Positions 50,516-60,404 are shown, counted from the stretch's first letter. The stretch: DNA of 64,000 nt from Gluconobacter wancherniae NBRC 103581 (GCF_007988885.1 NZ_BJUZ01000001.1:1054001-1118000), one strand, 5' to 3'. A program made the numbers and translations. The notes: generated by a model from the sequence alone, not told the origin.

Positions 50516-50815
50516 GTGAAGAAAATCACTTTTGGCACCCTAGCTCTTGCAACACTCGTGGCAGCAGCCTCGCCAGCAATGGCAGAGCACCATCATGGGA
50601 AGCATGGCACCCATCACAAAAAGGGTGACACGAGCGAAACGAAAAAGGTTGCTCCGGGTGAAGGTTCGCCGGAAACTGCGGATCTGAATGCACGCTCGCT
50701 CCAGCAGGCACAGACTCCGGTTCCCGCAGCTCCTGCCGCGGTACCTGGCACGACCACGCCAGTTGCTCCGTCAACTGAATCCACGATGCCCGCAAACGCG
50801 CCTACACCGAACTAA
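50516..50815 (+). CDS. Small exported His-rich protein
   Basis: 99 residues. A signal peptide is clear, KKITFGTLALATLVAAASP followed by AMA, cleaved near residue 22. The mature protein begins EHHHGKHGTHHKKGD, a His/Lys/Gly cluster, then a Pro/Ala/Thr-rich low-complexity tail. No known domain. GTG at 50516 is the start because AAGGAG lies eight bases upstream. A strong terminator follows. His clusters can bind metals such as Ni, Cu or Zn, but nothing here proves that. Confidence 0.78.
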   Translation: MKKITFGTLALATLVAAASPAMAEHHHGKHGTHHKKGDTSETKKVAPGEGSPETADLNARSLQQAQTPVPAAPAAVPGTTTPVAPSTESTMPANAPTPN

Positions 50816-50840
50816 AAACTCGCAAAGTCGCTAATCTTGG

Positions 50841-50872
50841 AAAAGCCCTCCCGCAAGGTGAGGGCTTTTTTT
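50841..50872 (+). terminator. Intrinsic terminator after the His-rich gene
   Basis: AAAAGCCCTC and GAGGGCTTTT form a 10-bp stem with a 9-base loop followed by T residues, 25 bases after the stop. The following gap to 50965 shows nothing else. Confidence 0.88.
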
Positions 50873-50965
50873 ATGGCCAATCGTTTTCTAAGTGCCTTGC
50901 GGGTGAGCAGAAGTCTATTGGTGGTTTTCCGCACAAGAAATTCACACTGAAAAACGGCTCAATGT

Positions 50966-51448
50966 TTAGGTAGCAAGCACCATTTCAAGGGCGTGCCTCA
51001 ATGTCGCAAGCCGAATGGCATCACGATCGCCAGTGAAGTGCAAACGCTCCGATGAAATCCTGCCATTTGCAGCAATACCGAAACAGACTGTCCCTACAGG
51101 TTTTTCCTCAGAACCGCCCCCAGGGCCAGCGATGCCGGTCACGGAAACGGCTATTGTCGCATCCGTAGCGCGCATGAGGCCACCTTGTGCCATGGCTTCG
51201 GCCACCTCGATACTTACTGCTCCGAAGGCCTCGATGAGCGGCTCAGGCACACCAACGGCTGAGGCTTTAAGAGCGTTCGAATAAGTGACAAAGCCGCCCT
51301 CAACCACTTCTGATGCACCAGATATGGCCGTCAGGGCTGCACAGATCATACCGCCCGTGCAGCTTTCTACAGTTACAAGGCGGCCATGGCTCTGAGCAAG
51401 ATGCGAAAGAACCCTGTGAACGAGATCGCTATCATCCTGATTGGTCAT
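50966..51448 (-). CDS. CinA C-terminal domain protein (NMN amidohydrolase, PncC type)
   Basis: 160 residues, only the C-terminal deamidase domain of CinA. TVESCTGGMICAALTAISGASEVVEGGFVTYSN-type block (split: ESCTGGMI near 28-35, GGFVTYSN near 52-59), SVTGIAGPGGGSEEKPVGTV near 106-125 are diagnostic. It deamidates nicotinamide mononucleotide in NAD recycling. ATG 51448 is preferred over a TTG three codons upstream. It overlaps the 3' end of the transglycosylase gene by 17 bases, so the two are probably coupled. Confidence 0.9.
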   Translation of the reverse strand: MTNQDDSDLVHRVLSHLAQSHGRLVTVESCTGGMICAALTAISGASEVVEGGFVTYSNALKASAVGVPEPLIEAFGAVSIEVAEAMAQGGLMRATDATIAVSVTGIAGPGGGSEEKPVGTVCFGIAANGRISSERLHFTGDRDAIRLATLRHALEMVLAT

Positions 51449-53297
51449 GTTGCTCAAGTGTCCTGTAGATTTGCATGTTGGCTAGAATATTCTGGATGTA
51501 GATGCGCGTTTCCAGATAAGGGACACGCTCTATCCAGTCGATAAGATCGTCTTGCGCAAGGGAAGCAGGTGGGTTGGCCAGTATCCACTGATCAACACGA
51601 TGTGGTCCGGCGTTATATGCGGCAAGCGCGTAGGGAAGAACACCGTCAAAACGTGTCAGAAGCTGGGAGAGATAGGCGCTCCCGACAGTGATGTTCGTCT
51701 CCGGATTTTCCAGACCAGATGGTGTGACATTAAGTTTTTTCAGGCCAGCATGCCGGACAACATCCCGCGCAGCTCCTGGCAGCAATTGCAAAAGACCCAC
51801 CGCATTTGCAGGGCTGAGCGCATAAGGATCGAAGCTACTTTCCTGCCGAACCACAGCAAGGACAAGCCCTTCAGGCAGGTTCGGGTTCTGGTTGCCGACA
51901 TAGGTGAGCGGGAAGCCCTCAGGATAAAGAGCCACCCCTTTACGAGCTAGGGCGCGCGCGGCGAAAACATCAGGTTCTGCAACACCCAATTGTACTGATA
52001 GATCGGCTACGGCGCGCTGCTCCGAAGGCATTGCTGAGGCCATTTGAAGCGCCATCAGGAAAAGGCGTGCGTTTCTGATATCGCCCATACCTGCGAGTTC
52101 AATGGCGGCGTCCACGAGATCCTGACGCGCTATTTTCCCCGCAGTGGGGACAGGCATTGTGCTCAAATTTCTCTGCAGCGCCTGTGTAAACTCAGGGATT
52201 GAGGAGTGGCGCGTCAAGAGGTCCTGCGTCTGAGACAAAGCAGCCAGCGCCAGTTGGCCGTAGAATGTGGTGGGAAACCCTGCAGCTGCCTCATAAGCGA
52301 TATGGGCATTCTCCCCGTGACCCAGAGCTTCATGCGCACGCCCGGACCAATAAAAGCCTCGGGCACGAACCGTAAGAGACGTGGCGTCTGTGAGCTGCTG
52401 GAAGGCTGGAAGTGCTTTGGCAGGATCATTCTGAATGCGCAGTGCTATGAAGCCACTCAGGAAAGCGGCATTCTGACGGTCCGGGCTACTGGCGGGAGAT
52501 GTCTGGTCATCCGCAATTGTGTATGCGTCTGCCCCTCTGCCTGCCAGCAGAAGGGCGCGTGCGAGCGCGTTTCGTTCCAAAGCCCAGGCATGTGATGGCG
52601 TTCTGGCCTGAAAAGGCTGCCCAGCCCCATCCCACAAAGCAAGCGCATCGTCCAAACGACCAGCGCGGCGCAGGGCATGGATGCGATACTGTATCAGTTT
52701 TGCGTCTGTCTGCTGCTCCGTAGAAAGATCATCGAAGAGTGTATCGGCATCCGGCGAAGACGTTTTCTGACTCAGACGTGCATTGGCAACAGGCTGCTGA
52801 TCTGGCTGAAGGCGCAGGATCTGGCGTCGGGCAGCCGCATACTGGCCTGTAGCCTCCTGACGTTCATAGCGTGTCCATTGGTCAGCGGGAGTGAAGCTTT
52901 GCCCGAAAAGCGAGAGCAGATCTTGTTCGTCCGCAGGGCTGTTTGCACTGGAAATCCAAATCCTGCGTGCCTGTTCGCCCGGGTCTTTGAGATGAGATGC
53001 ACAAACGAGGAACGCCTGAACATTTGAAAGGGGCAGGGACGGGCAAAGCTCTGATAACTCCGCGTCGTCCGTCGTTTTGGCGAGAGCATTCTGATATCGC
53101 CACATTATTCGGGCCCGTGATGGCCATTGGGGCGTCTGCACAAGAAAGGAATGATATCGCTCGGCGGGCAGGTTGACGCCTGCTGGTCCCGCCAGCTCAA
53201 GCCATTCCATCAGGCGGTCATGGACCGGTGATGGAGCAGGCGCTGCCCCCAGCAAGAAGGGTGCAGCAATCAAAAGGATCTTACTCGTGCGGAACAT
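51432..53297 (-). CDS. Soluble-type lytic murein transglycosylase
   Basis: 621 residues. A signal peptide fills about 1-19 (SKILLIAAPFLLGAAPAPS). A long alpha-helical TPR-like superhelix follows to about 470, then the catalytic SLT domain: RQESSFDPYALSPA with Glu486, NAVGLLQLLPGAA, NITVGSAYLSQLL and ALAAYNAGPHRVDQW. It cuts the glycan strand in the periplasm to form 1,6-anhydro ends. The ATG at 53297 begins the signal peptide; the frame stays open upstream but inside the TerC gene, which it overlaps by 17 bases. Confidence 0.92.
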   Translation of the reverse strand: MFRTSKILLIAAPFLLGAAPAPSPVHDRLMEWLELAGPAGVNLPAERYHSFLVQTPQWPSRARIMWRYQNALAKTTDDAELSELCPSLPLSNVQAFLVCASHLKDPGEQARRIWISSANSPADEQDLLSLFGQSFTPADQWTRYERQEATGQYAAARRQILRLQPDQQPVANARLSQKTSSPDADTLFDDLSTEQQTDAKLIQYRIHALRRAGRLDDALALWDGAGQPFQARTPSHAWALERNALARALLLAGRGADAYTIADDQTSPASSPDRQNAAFLSGFIALRIQNDPAKALPAFQQLTDATSLTVRARGFYWSGRAHEALGHGENAHIAYEAAAGFPTTFYGQLALAALSQTQDLLTRHSSIPEFTQALQRNLSTMPVPTAGKIARQDLVDAAIELAGMGDIRNARLFLMALQMASAMPSEQRAVADLSVQLGVAEPDVFAARALARKGVALYPEGFPLTYVGNQNPNLPEGLVLAVVRQESSFDPYALSPANAVGLLQLLPGAARDVVRHAGLKKLNVTPSGLENPETNITVGSAYLSQLLTRFDGVLPYALAAYNAGPHRVDQWILANPPASLAQDDLIDWIERVPYLETRIYIQNILANMQIYRTLEQHDQSG

Positions 53298-53883
53298 ACT
53301 GCAGAAGCTCTCCGCCGCCACGGATGATAAGTTCGAGGGCAACGCCGAGGACGACCAGCAACCCGACCCATGCGATCCATTTGTGGCGGGTGAGGAGATC
53401 CGCGATGAAATTGGCGGCAACCCCCATGAGAAGGACAGAGAACGCCAGTCCCGCCATGAGAATGCCCGGGTGCCCGATTGAGGCGCCCGCAACTGCGAGA
53501 ACATTGTCCAGGCTCATGGACAGATCGGCAACGACTATCTTGAGAACGGCTGGTCCGAGACGAGGGGATGCCTCAACGTTTTCTTCGTTGGCCATGTCTT
53601 GCCGGAGTTCACGGAACATCTTCCAGCAGACCCAGAGCAACAGCAGGCCACCCGCAAATGTCAGGCCCACGATACCCAGAAGGCGAGAGGCCAGAAGTGC
53701 CAGGCCGATGCGGAGAACCGCTGCAAATGCCGTGCCGATCAGGATGGCCAGACGGCGCTGACGTCCCTGAAGGGAACGGACGGCCATTCCGATCACGATC
53801 GCGTTGTCGCCCGCGAGTGTTACGTCAATGAGGATGACCTGAACCAGCGCAATCAGGGAATGGAGTAGAAAATGGGACGACAA
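53281..53883 (-). CDS. TerC/YjbE-family integral membrane protein
   Basis: 200 residues with six or seven hydrophobic segments. The two family motifs are visible: LIDVTLAGDNAIVIGMAV near 17-34 and ADLSMSLDNVLAVAG near 116-130, each with the membrane Asp-Asn pair. TerC proteins have been linked to manganese export and to metalation of exoenzymes. The start is uncertain: TTG at 53883 has GGAAG nine bases upstream; a GTG at 53955 would add 24 residues and run under the purB leader. Divergent from purB; overlaps the transglycosylase gene by 17 bases. Confidence 0.8.
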   Translation of the reverse strand: MSSHFLLHSLIALVQVILIDVTLAGDNAIVIGMAVRSLQGRQRRLAILIGTAFAAVLRIGLALLASRLLGIVGLTFAGGLLLLWVCWKMFRELRQDMANEENVEASPRLGPAVLKIVVADLSMSLDNVLAVAGASIGHPGILMAGLAFSVLLMGVAANFIADLLTRHKWIAWVGLLVVLGVALELIIRGGGELLQYVPHE

Positions 53884-53972
53884 TGCAATGTTCTTCCAAA
53901 AGAGGTCTGTGCAATATCTTCGTATTTGGTCTAAGCAGCCTCCGTAAAGACCCACCCTGCTCCGGAGTTCCT

Positions 53973-55304
53973 ATGGTCCCGCGCTATAGCCGTCCCCAGA
54001 TGACCGCGATTTGGTCTTCAGCCAACCGTTACCGCATCTGGTTCGAGATCGAAGCACTCGCATGTGAAGCCATGGCAGAGCGCGGTGCAATCCCCGCCGA
54101 AGCCGCCCGGATCATCCGTACGAAGGGCGATGCCGCAATGGCCGCGTTCTCCGACGCCGACCTCGCACGGATCGATGAGATCGAAGCAGAAACGCGCCAT
54201 GATGTCATCGCGTTCCTTACATGGCTTGCAGAAAAAATCGGACCAGAGAGCCGTTTTGTTCATCTGGGCATGACCTCTTCGGACGTTCTGGACACGTGCC
54301 TCTCGGTTCAGATGACGCAAGCGTGTGATCTTCTGCTGGAAGATCTGGACAAGGTTCTGGCAGCGCTCAAGGCGCGGGCTTACGAGCATAAAAACACTGT
54401 CACGATTGGTCGCAGTCACGCCATTCATGCGGAGCCGACCAGCTTCGGCCTGAAAATTGCGGGCCACTACGCCGAATTCGCGCGTAACCGCAAGCGCCTC
54501 CTGACAGCCCGTGAGGAAATTGCGGTCTGTGCAATTTCGGGTGCGGTTGGCACCTATGCGCATATTGACCCGGAAGTTGAGGCATATGTCGCAGACAAAC
54601 TAGGTCTGGCTGCAGAAGACGTCTCCACGCAGGTCATCCCGCGTGATCGCCACGCCGCGTTCTTCTGTACGCTCGGCGTCATCGCAAGCGGGATCGAGCG
54701 TCTGGCTGTAGAGGTTCGTCACCTCCAGCGCTCCGAAGTCCGGGAAGCGGAAGAATTTTTCCATCCGGGGCAGAAGGGCAGCTCCGCGATGCCTCACAAG
54801 CGCAATCCGGTTCTCTCGGAAAACCTTACGGGCCTTGCACGTCTGATCCGCTCTCATGTGACACCGGCTCTTGAGAACGTTGCTCTGTGGCATGAGCGCG
54901 ACATTAGCCATTCGGCTGTCGAGCGTAATATCTGCCCGGATGCAACGATCGGGCTGGATTTTGCTCTGATGCGTCTTGCAGGAATGATGGAGAAGCTGGT
55001 CGTCTATCCTGAGCAGATGATCGCAAACATGGAAAGCCTCGGCGGCGTGGTCCATTCGGGAGAGGTGCTTCTGGCACTGGCCCGCGCCGGTATCACGCGC
55101 GAGGACGCCTATCGCATCGTCCAGCGCAACGCCATGGCAACATGGACCAAGCTCAACAAGCCCGATGGCAAAAGCTTCCGAGAGAATCTTGCGGAAGACC
55201 CAGAAGTTTCAGGACGTATTGATGCGGATCTTCTGGATCGCGCCTTCGATGCTTCCCTGCATCTTCAGGCTGTTGACCGCGTCTTTACGCGCATCTTCGG
55301 CTGA
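53973..55304 (+). CDS. purB: Adenylosuccinate lyase
   Basis: 443 residues of the fumarase/aspartase fold. Acts twice in purine synthesis, on SAICAR and on adenylosuccinate. LGMTSSDVLDT near 98-108, TIGRSHAIHAEPTSFG near 143-158 and the signature GSSAMPHKRNP near 269-279 are present. ATG 53973 follows GGAG by five bases; the open frame from 53883 adds unrelated residues. A 143-base gap with a hairpin separates it from purC. Confidence 0.96.
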   Translation: MVPRYSRPQMTAIWSSANRYRIWFEIEALACEAMAERGAIPAEAARIIRTKGDAAMAAFSDADLARIDEIEAETRHDVIAFLTWLAEKIGPESRFVHLGMTSSDVLDTCLSVQMTQACDLLLEDLDKVLAALKARAYEHKNTVTIGRSHAIHAEPTSFGLKIAGHYAEFARNRKRLLTAREEIAVCAISGAVGTYAHIDPEVEAYVADKLGLAAEDVSTQVIPRDRHAAFFCTLGVIASGIERLAVEVRHLQRSEVREAEEFFHPGQKGSSAMPHKRNPVLSENLTGLARLIRSHVTPALENVALWHERDISHSAVERNICPDATIGLDFALMRLAGMMEKLVVYPEQMIANMESLGGVVHSGEVLLALARAGITREDAYRIVQRNAMATWTKLNKPDGKSFRENLAEDPEVSGRIDADLLDRAFDASLHLQAVDRVFTRIFG

Positions 55305-55310
55305 GAGAAG

Positions 55311-55370
55311 GGGCGGGCAGATTATTACTGCCCGTCCGCTCTCGCCGTTCGGACAGTGGAATGCTATAAA
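55311..55370 (+). other. Hairpin and possible -10 box in the purB-purC gap
   Basis: GGGCGGGCAG (55311-55320) and CTGCCCGTCC (55328-55337) form a 10-bp stem with one G-T pair, seven bases after purB. No T tract follows. TATAAA at 55365-55370 could be a -10 for purC, but no matching -35 is seen. No purine riboswitch fold was recognised. Confidence 0.4.
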
Positions 55371-55447
55371 AGGCCGATCTCCGCTGCCGGACTGCCGCAC
55401 CTATCCCCCAGGCAAAGTGTTCCGGCACAACGCGACAAGGATTGCTC

Positions 55448-56212
55448 ATGGCCCGCCGCCGCCAGCTCTATGAGGGCAAAGCAAAGGTTCTCTTCGAAGG
55501 ACCCGAACCCGGTACCCTCGTTCAGTATTTCAAAGATGATGCCACCGCTGGAAACGGCGCGAAGAGCGGCATCATCACGGGAAAGGGTGTTCTGAACAAC
55601 CGCATTAGCGAATACCTGATGCTAAAGCTTCATGACATCAACATCCCCACTCATTTCATCCGCCGCCTCAACATGCGCGAACAGCTGATCCGGGAAGTGG
55701 AAATCATCCCCCTGGAAGTTGTGGTCCGCAATGTGGCTGCAGGCTCGCTGGCAAAGCGGCTTGGTATCCCCGAAGGAACCAGACTGCCGCGTACCATTGT
55801 CGAGTATTATTACAAAAACGATGCGCTCAATGATCCGATGGTCTCTGAGGAGCACATTTCGGCATTTGGCTGGGCCACGCCGCACGATCTGGACGACATG
55901 AACACGCTTGCACTGCGGGCGAACGATTTCCTCATGGGTATTTTCATGGGCGTGGGTATTTCGTTGGTGGACTTCAAACTGGAGTTTGGTCGCGTGTGGG
56001 AAGGCGAGGAGATGCGCATCATTCTCGCGGATGAGATCTCACCGGACAACTGCCGTCTGTGGGATTCCAAAACCAGCGAAAAAATGGACAAGGACCGGTT
56101 CCGCAGGGACATGGGCCGTGTTGAGGAAGCATATCAGGAAGTCGCGCGGCGTCTGGGAATTTTGCCAGAATCCGGCAACGGCGATCAGAAGGGCCCGGAG
56201 GCAGTGCAATGA
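55448..56212 (+). CDS. purC: SAICAR synthetase
   Basis: Joins aspartate to CAIR with ATP. 254 residues; [11 protein letters not shown] at 6-16, [20 protein letters not shown] near 35-54, [15 protein letters not shown] near 90-104, LVDFKLEFG near 175-183 and [12 protein letters not shown] near 196-207 are all typical. AAGGA lies about seven bases before the ATG at 55448; a TTG two codons earlier is less likely. Its stop overlaps purS by four bases (ATGA). Confidence 0.96.
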   Translation: MARRRQLYEGKAKVLFEGPEPGTLVQYFKDDATAGNGAKSGIITGKGVLNNRISEYLMLKLHDINIPTHFIRRLNMREQLIREVEIIPLEVVVRNVAAGSLAKRLGIPEGTRLPRTIVEYYYKNDALNDPMVSEEHISAFGWATPHDLDDMNTLALRANDFLMGIFMGVGISLVDFKLEFGRVWEGEEMRIILADEISPDNCRLWDSKTSEKMDKDRFRRDMGRVEEAYQEVARRLGILPESGNGDQKGPEAVQ

Positions 56213-56451
56213 AAATTCGCGTTTATGTTTCACTCAAGGAAGGCGTTCTTGACCCACAGGGCAAGGCTATCGGCCACGCCCTGAACTCCCTTGGTTTTCA
56301 GGGTCTTGGTGAAGTTCGTGTCAATCGTGTGGTCGACCTTGACGTACCTGCGGACGACTCCTCGGCAGCGATTGCCAAGGGTGAAGCCATGGCACGCGCA
56401 CTGCTCGCCAACGAAGTCATTGAAGATTACAGCGTAGAGGTGGTGGCATGA
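56209..56451 (+). CDS. purS: FGAM synthase subunit PurS
   Basis: 80 residues, the small bridging subunit between PurL and PurQ in the three-part formylglycinamidine ribonucleotide synthase. [24 protein letters not shown]-type N-terminus and the central [17 protein letters not shown] are diagnostic. ATGA overlaps join it to purC upstream and to the Rap1a-like gene downstream; in most genomes purQ would follow directly. Confidence 0.95.
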   Translation: MKIRVYVSLKEGVLDPQGKAIGHALNSLGFQGLGEVRVNRVVDLDVPADDSSAAIAKGEAMARALLANEVIEDYSVEVVA

Positions 56452-56843
56452 TCCGCTTCGCCGCCGCACTCGCGCTTACAACTCTGATCGCTACGCCGGC
56501 ATTAACGGGAACAGCGCATGCACAACGCGTGTCCAAGCTGAGTGGCAAGGCACTGGGTGCAATGTGTTCGAGCAAAAACGGCGTTATCGGTTGTGACGCC
56601 TACATTGCAGGCATCATGGACAGCGCTGTCTGGTCCAAGGAATATGACACTTACGCCAAGGACAGCTCTGCGCCTGTAGCTTTCTGTGTTCCTGAAACCC
56701 AGAGCACACAGCAGGTTCGTGGTGTCATTGTCGCATGGCTTCATGCCAACACGGACGCCATGACGCAGCCTGCCGGAAAGGCCGTATATCGTGCCCTCCA
56801 CGAAAACTACGCCTGCCACGCCAGCGTGGAGGAGAAAAAATGA
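56448..56843 (+). CDS. Exported Rap1a/Tai-like protein inside the pur operon
   Basis: 131 residues. A signal peptide ends in AHA at about residue 25. The mature part has four cysteines (40, 49, 80, 123) in the pattern of the Rap1a/Tai domain: [11 protein letters not shown] near 49-59, then [20 protein letters not shown] near 78-97 and a closing ALHENYAC. The first reported members are immunity proteins against type VI secretion amidases; many relatives have no such partner. It overlaps purS and purQ by ATGA at each end, so it is translated with a cytoplasmic purine pathway although it is itself exported. No secretion or effector gene is nearby. A link to purine synthesis is not shown. Confidence 0.75.
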   Translation: MIRFAAALALTTLIATPALTGTAHAQRVSKLSGKALGAMCSSKNGVIGCDAYIAGIMDSAVWSKEYDTYAKDSSAPVAFCVPETQSTQQVRGVIVAWLHANTDAMTQPAGKAVYRALHENYACHASVEEKK

Positions 56844-57541
56844 AGGCAGGTATCGTCGTATTTCCCGGGACCAATCGGGAACGCGACATGGCTCACGCCC
56901 TCAAGTTGATTACAGGTCATGCTCCACGCATGATCTGGCATCACGAGACGTCCCTTGGTGATCTCGATCTGGTCGTTCTTCCAGGCGGTTTCAGCTTTGG
57001 CGACTATCTGCGGAGTGGCGCCATGGCCGCACATTCTCCGATCATGGCTGAAATCCGTCGCTTTGCCGAAAAGGGTGGACACATCCTCGGCGTTTGTAAC
57101 GGTTTTCAGGTTCTGACAGAATCACACCTTCTTCCCGGCGCGCTTTTGCGCAATGCCGGTTTGCGCTTCCTGTCCCAGGATTGCCATCTGAAGGTTGAGA
57201 ACGCGACCACACCCTATACCCGCGGCTGGAAAAGCGGAGATGTCTTCCGCGCGCCGCTGGCTCATGGTGATGGAAATTATACAGCGTCCCCCGAGACTCT
57301 TCAGCGCCTTGAAGGCGAAGGGCGCGTGGCATTCCGCTACAGCACTGCTTCCGGGCATGTGTCACACGATGACCGGCATGCCAATCCAAATGGAAGTGCA
57401 TTGTCGATCGCGGGAATTCTCAGCGAGAACGGCCGCGTCTGTGGGCTGATGCCACATCCTGAAAACCTGGTTGATCCTGAAATCGGCGCGACAGATGGCG
57501 TGCCTCTCTTCAAAGGGCTTGTGGAGGCTCTGGTTGCATGA
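56840..57541 (+). CDS. purQ: FGAM synthase glutaminase subunit PurQ
   Basis: 233 residues; class I amidotransferase giving ammonia to Pur[16 protein letters not shown] near 7-21, [18 protein letters not shown] near 49-66, the nucleophile in [10 protein letters not shown] near 84-93 and LMPHPENL near the C-terminus are present. GGAGG inside the end of the Rap1a-like gene serves as its ribosome site. ATGA overlaps on both sides. Confidence 0.96.
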   Translation: MKAGIVVFPGTNRERDMAHALKLITGHAPRMIWHHETSLGDLDLVVLPGGFSFGDYLRSGAMAAHSPIMAEIRRFAEKGGHILGVCNGFQVLTESHLLPGALLRNAGLRFLSQDCHLKVENATTPYTRGWKSGDVFRAPLAHGDGNYTASPETLQRLEGEGRVAFRYSTASGHVSHDDRHANPNGSALSIAGILSENGRVCGLMPHPENLVDPEIGATDGVPLFKGLVEALVA

Positions 57542-59742
57542 CAGTCACCATTGACGCCAAGCTCGCCCAGTCCTTTGGTCTGACCGGCGGCGAATACGAC
57601 AAGCTTCTCACGATTATGGGCCGCACACCCAGCTTTGCCGAGCTGGGTATCTTCTCGGTCATGTGGTCTGAGCACTGCTCTTACAAATCCTCCCGCGTTC
57701 ATCTCAAGACGCTACCGACAAAAGCCCCATGGGTTATCCATGGTCCGGGCGAAAACGCTGGTGTTGTTGATATTGGCGAGGGGCTGGCTGCCATCTTCAA
57801 GATGGAGAGCCACAACCACCCGTCATTCATCGAGCCTTACCAGGGCGCTGCAACCGGTGTGGGTGGTATCCTGCGTGATGTGTTCACTATGGGGGCACGT
57901 CCTGTTGCGAACCTGAACGCGCTTCGCTTTGGTGACGCGAAACACTCTGGCACCCGCCGTGTTGTTGATGGTGTCGTCCGAGGAATTGGCGGTTACGGTA
58001 ACTGCGTTGGCGTTCCGACCGTGGGCGGCGAAGTCAATTTCCACAAGGCATATGACGGCAACCCGCTCGTGAATGCGATGACGGTCGGTATTGCCCGCAA
58101 GGACAAGATCTTCCTGTCGGCTGCGGCAGGTATCGGCAATCCGGTTGTCTATGTTGGCTCCAAGACCGGACGCGACGGCATTCACGGCGCCACAATGTCC
58201 TCGGCGGAGTTTGACGACAAGGCAGCCTCAAAGCGCCCGACTGTGCAGGTTGGAGATCCGTTCATCGAGAAGCTGCTGATCGAGGCATGCCTTGAACTGA
58301 TGGCAACAGACGCAATCGTGGCCATTCAGGACATGGGTGCTGCTGGTCTGACATCTTCTGCCGTTGAAATGGCAGGCAAGGGCGGCGTGGGCATTGAGCT
58401 GAATCTCGATGCTGTTCCTCAGCGCGAACCGAACATGACAGCGTACGAAATGATGCTATCCGAAAGCCAGGAGCGTATGCTCATGGTTCTCAAGCCGGAG
58501 CGCACAGAAGAAGCACGCCGGATCTTCGAGAAGTGGGAGCTGGATTTCGCGATTGTCGGAAAGCTGACGGATAGCGGTCACATCACGGTTATCCATAACG
58601 GAGTGACAGAGGCAAATATTCCGCTTGCTCCGCTGGCTGACGAAGCCCCGATTTATAATCGCCCGATGGTTCATGCTGAGCCTCCACGTCACATCAGCCC
58701 ACCTGCTGATCCCGTCGGTATTGAGCATGCTCTTCTTACGCTAATCGGTTGCCCTGATCTGGCATCGCGTTCATGGATCTGGAATCAGTATGATGGCTCG
58801 GTCGGTGGTAACACCGCGCGTCGCCCCGGCGCTGCGGATGCTGCCATCGTGCGCGTTGATGGCACACGGCTGGGTCTGGCGCTGACCACAGACTGCACAC
58901 CGCGTTATTGTCAGGCCGATCCAAAAGCTGGCGGCGCCCAGGCTGTTGCCGAAGCATGGCGTAACATAACGGCCACCGGTGCGAAGCCACTGGCCGTAAC
59001 CGACAATCTGAACTTCGGAAATCCTGAGCGCCCGGAAATTATGGGGCAGTTCGCCGATGCAATTAAGGGCATGGGCGATGCATGCCGGGCACTCGATTTC
59101 CCGGTCGTGAGCGGTAATGTCTCGCTTTACAATGAGACACGCTCCCCAACAGGGCTTGCACAGGCAATCCTGCCAACGCCTGCTATCGGAGCTCTGGGTG
59201 TCATTGCCGATGCCTCGAAATCCATCGGTCTTGCGATGCCGGATAACCATGACCTGGTGCTGGTTGGTGAAATTCGTGGTGAACTCGGGCAGTCGCTCTG
59301 GCTGCGTGAAATCTGCCATAAGGAAGAAGGTGCGCCGCCGCGCATTGATTTGGTTGCGGAACGCCATAACGGCGACTTCGTGCGCGCTCAGATTGAAGCA
59401 GGGCATGTCGCTGCCTGTCATGATATTGCCGATGGCGGGCTGATGATCACCATCGCGGAAATGGTGATGGCGAGCGGTGTGGGCTGTGAACTTCTGGCGC
59501 CCCCGCACGGTCTGCCGATACACGCTTTCTGGTATGGCGAGGATCAGGCCTGCTATGTCATCGCGACCAAGAATGCGAAGGCTATGCTGTCAGCAGCCGA
59601 AAAAGCTCATGTTCCTGCGCGCAAGCTCGGTCATTCCAAGGGCACCAGCCTGAAGATGGCCGATGGCATGTCTGTTTCTGCAAGCAGACTGCGCGAAATC
59701 AATGAGGCGTTTTTTCCTAAATTCATGGGTGAGGGAGCCTGA
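57538..59742 (+). CDS. purL: FGAM synthase large subunit PurL
   Basis: 734 residues, the short PurL that works with PurS and PurQ rather than the single-chain E. coli form. It uses ATP to aminate [19 protein letters not shown] near 42-56 holds the first catalytic His, KMESHNHPS near 85-93, [10 protein letters not shown] near 144-153, [15 protein letters not shown] near 265-279 and DIADGGLMI near 626-634. Overlaps purQ by ATGA. bolA starts four bases after its stop. Confidence 0.97.
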   Translation: MTVTIDAKLAQSFGLTGGEYDKLLTIMGRTPSFAELGIFSVMWSEHCSYKSSRVHLKTLPTKAPWVIHGPGENAGVVDIGEGLAAIFKMESHNHPSFIEPYQGAATGVGGILRDVFTMGARPVANLNALRFGDAKHSGTRRVVDGVVRGIGGYGNCVGVPTVGGEVNFHKAYDGNPLVNAMTVGIARKDKIFLSAAAGIGNPVVYVGSKTGRDGIHGATMSSAEFDDKAASKRPTVQVGDPFIEKLLIEACLELMATDAIVAIQDMGAAGLTSSAVEMAGKGGVGIELNLDAVPQREPNMTAYEMMLSESQERMLMVLKPERTEEARRIFEKWELDFAIVGKLTDSGHITVIHNGVTEANIPLAPLADEAPIYNRPMVHAEPPRHISPPADPVGIEHALLTLIGCPDLASRSWIWNQYDGSVGGNTARRPGAADAAIVRVDGTRLGLALTTDCTPRYCQADPKAGGAQAVAEAWRNITATGAKPLAVTDNLNFGNPERPEIMGQFADAIKGMGDACRALDFPVVSGNVSLYNETRSPTGLAQAILPTPAIGALGVIADASKSIGLAMPDNHDLVLVGEIRGELGQSLWLREICHKEEGAPPRIDLVAERHNGDFVRAQIEAGHVAACHDIADGGLMITIAEMVMASGVGCELLAPPHGLPIHAFWYGEDQACYVIATKNAKAMLSAAEKAHVPARKLGHSKGTSLKMADGMSVSASRLREINEAFFPKFMGEGA

Positions 59743-59746
59743 ATTC

Positions 59747-59977
59747 ATGCCCATGACCGCTTCTGAAATCGAACGTACGATTCTTGCAGCTATCCCCGAT
59801 GCTCAGATTACCGTTGAAGATCTGGCTGGAGATGGTGATCATTACGCCTGCACCGTTGTCAGCGAAGTTTTTCGCGGGCGCACTCGGGTTGCCCAGCACA
59901 AGCTGGTTTACGAAGCATTTGGAACCCGCATGGGAACCGAGCTTCATGCCATGGCACTGAAAACACTGACCCCTTGA
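59747..59977 (+). CDS. BolA-family protein
   Basis: 76 residues. The class II KH-like fold with the invariant His is visible: [19 protein letters not shown]-type middle and [27 protein letters not shown] at the end (split here: [19 protein letters not shown]-like). BolA proteins bind CGFS glutaredoxins and share a [2Fe-2S] cluster that signals or delivers iron. GGAG nine bases before ATG 59747 decides the start; the next ATG is two codons in. The CGFS glutaredoxin lies 91 bases downstream, the classic pair. Confidence 0.93.
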   Translation: MPMTASEIERTILAAIPDAQITVEDLAGDGDHYACTVVSEVFRGRTRVAQHKLVYEAFGTRMGTELHAMALKTLTP

Positions 59978-60016
59978 AACCTGGGGCATCCATCCCCTTC
60001 TGCACTACCTGCTCTT

Positions 60017-60047
60017 CCGGCGAGATCAATTTCATACCCCTCGCCGG
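60017..60047 (+). other. Hairpin between bolA and grxD
   Basis: CCGGCGAG and CTCGCCGG are exact complements separated by 15 bases, 22 bases before the grxD start. Could tune grxD expression; nothing more is visible. Confidence 0.35.
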
Positions 60048-60068
60048 GAGCGACAAAAGGAAACTCCG

Positions 60069-60404
60069 ATGTCCGAACCCGTCTTCCAGCACCTCCAGAC
60101 TCTGATCGACGCTAATCCGGTCATGCTGTTTATGAAGGGCGACAAGCTCTTTCCGCAGTGCGGCTTCTCAGCACGCGTTGTGCAGATCCTCAATCATCTG
60201 GGCGTACCCTTCGAGACCTGCAACATTCTTGAAAGCGCAGAACTGCGCCAGGGCATCAAGGATTTCTCCCAGTGGCCGACCGTTCCACAGCTCTATATCA
60301 AGGGTGAATTTGTCGGTGGCTGCGATATCGTGAGCGACATGTATCAGAGCGGTGAGCTTGAAACGCTGATGGCCGAAAAAGGCATCGCAACAGCAAGCGC
60401 CTGA
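60069..60404 (+). CDS. grxD: Monothiol (CGFS) glutaredoxin, Grx4 type
   Basis: 111 residues, thioredoxin fold. [19 protein letters not shown] at about 20-38 has the CGFS active site at 32-35; [20 protein letters not shown] near 69-88 is the glutathione and cluster-binding end. It holds a [2Fe-2S] cluster with glutathione and passes it to targets or to BolA. AAGG lies before the ATG. Last gene of the purB-to-grxD stretch. Confidence 0.95.
   Translation: MSEPVFQHLQTLIDANPVMLFMKGDKLFPQCGFSARVVQILNHLGVPFETCNILESAELRQGIKDFSQWPTVPQLYIKGEFVGGCDIVSDMYQSGELETLMAEKGIATASA

Noticed and set aside
55305-55447. Possible purine riboswitch upstream of purC
   Set aside because: The only structure is a plain GC-rich hairpin; the conserved junction bases of purine or PRPP riboswitches were not seen.
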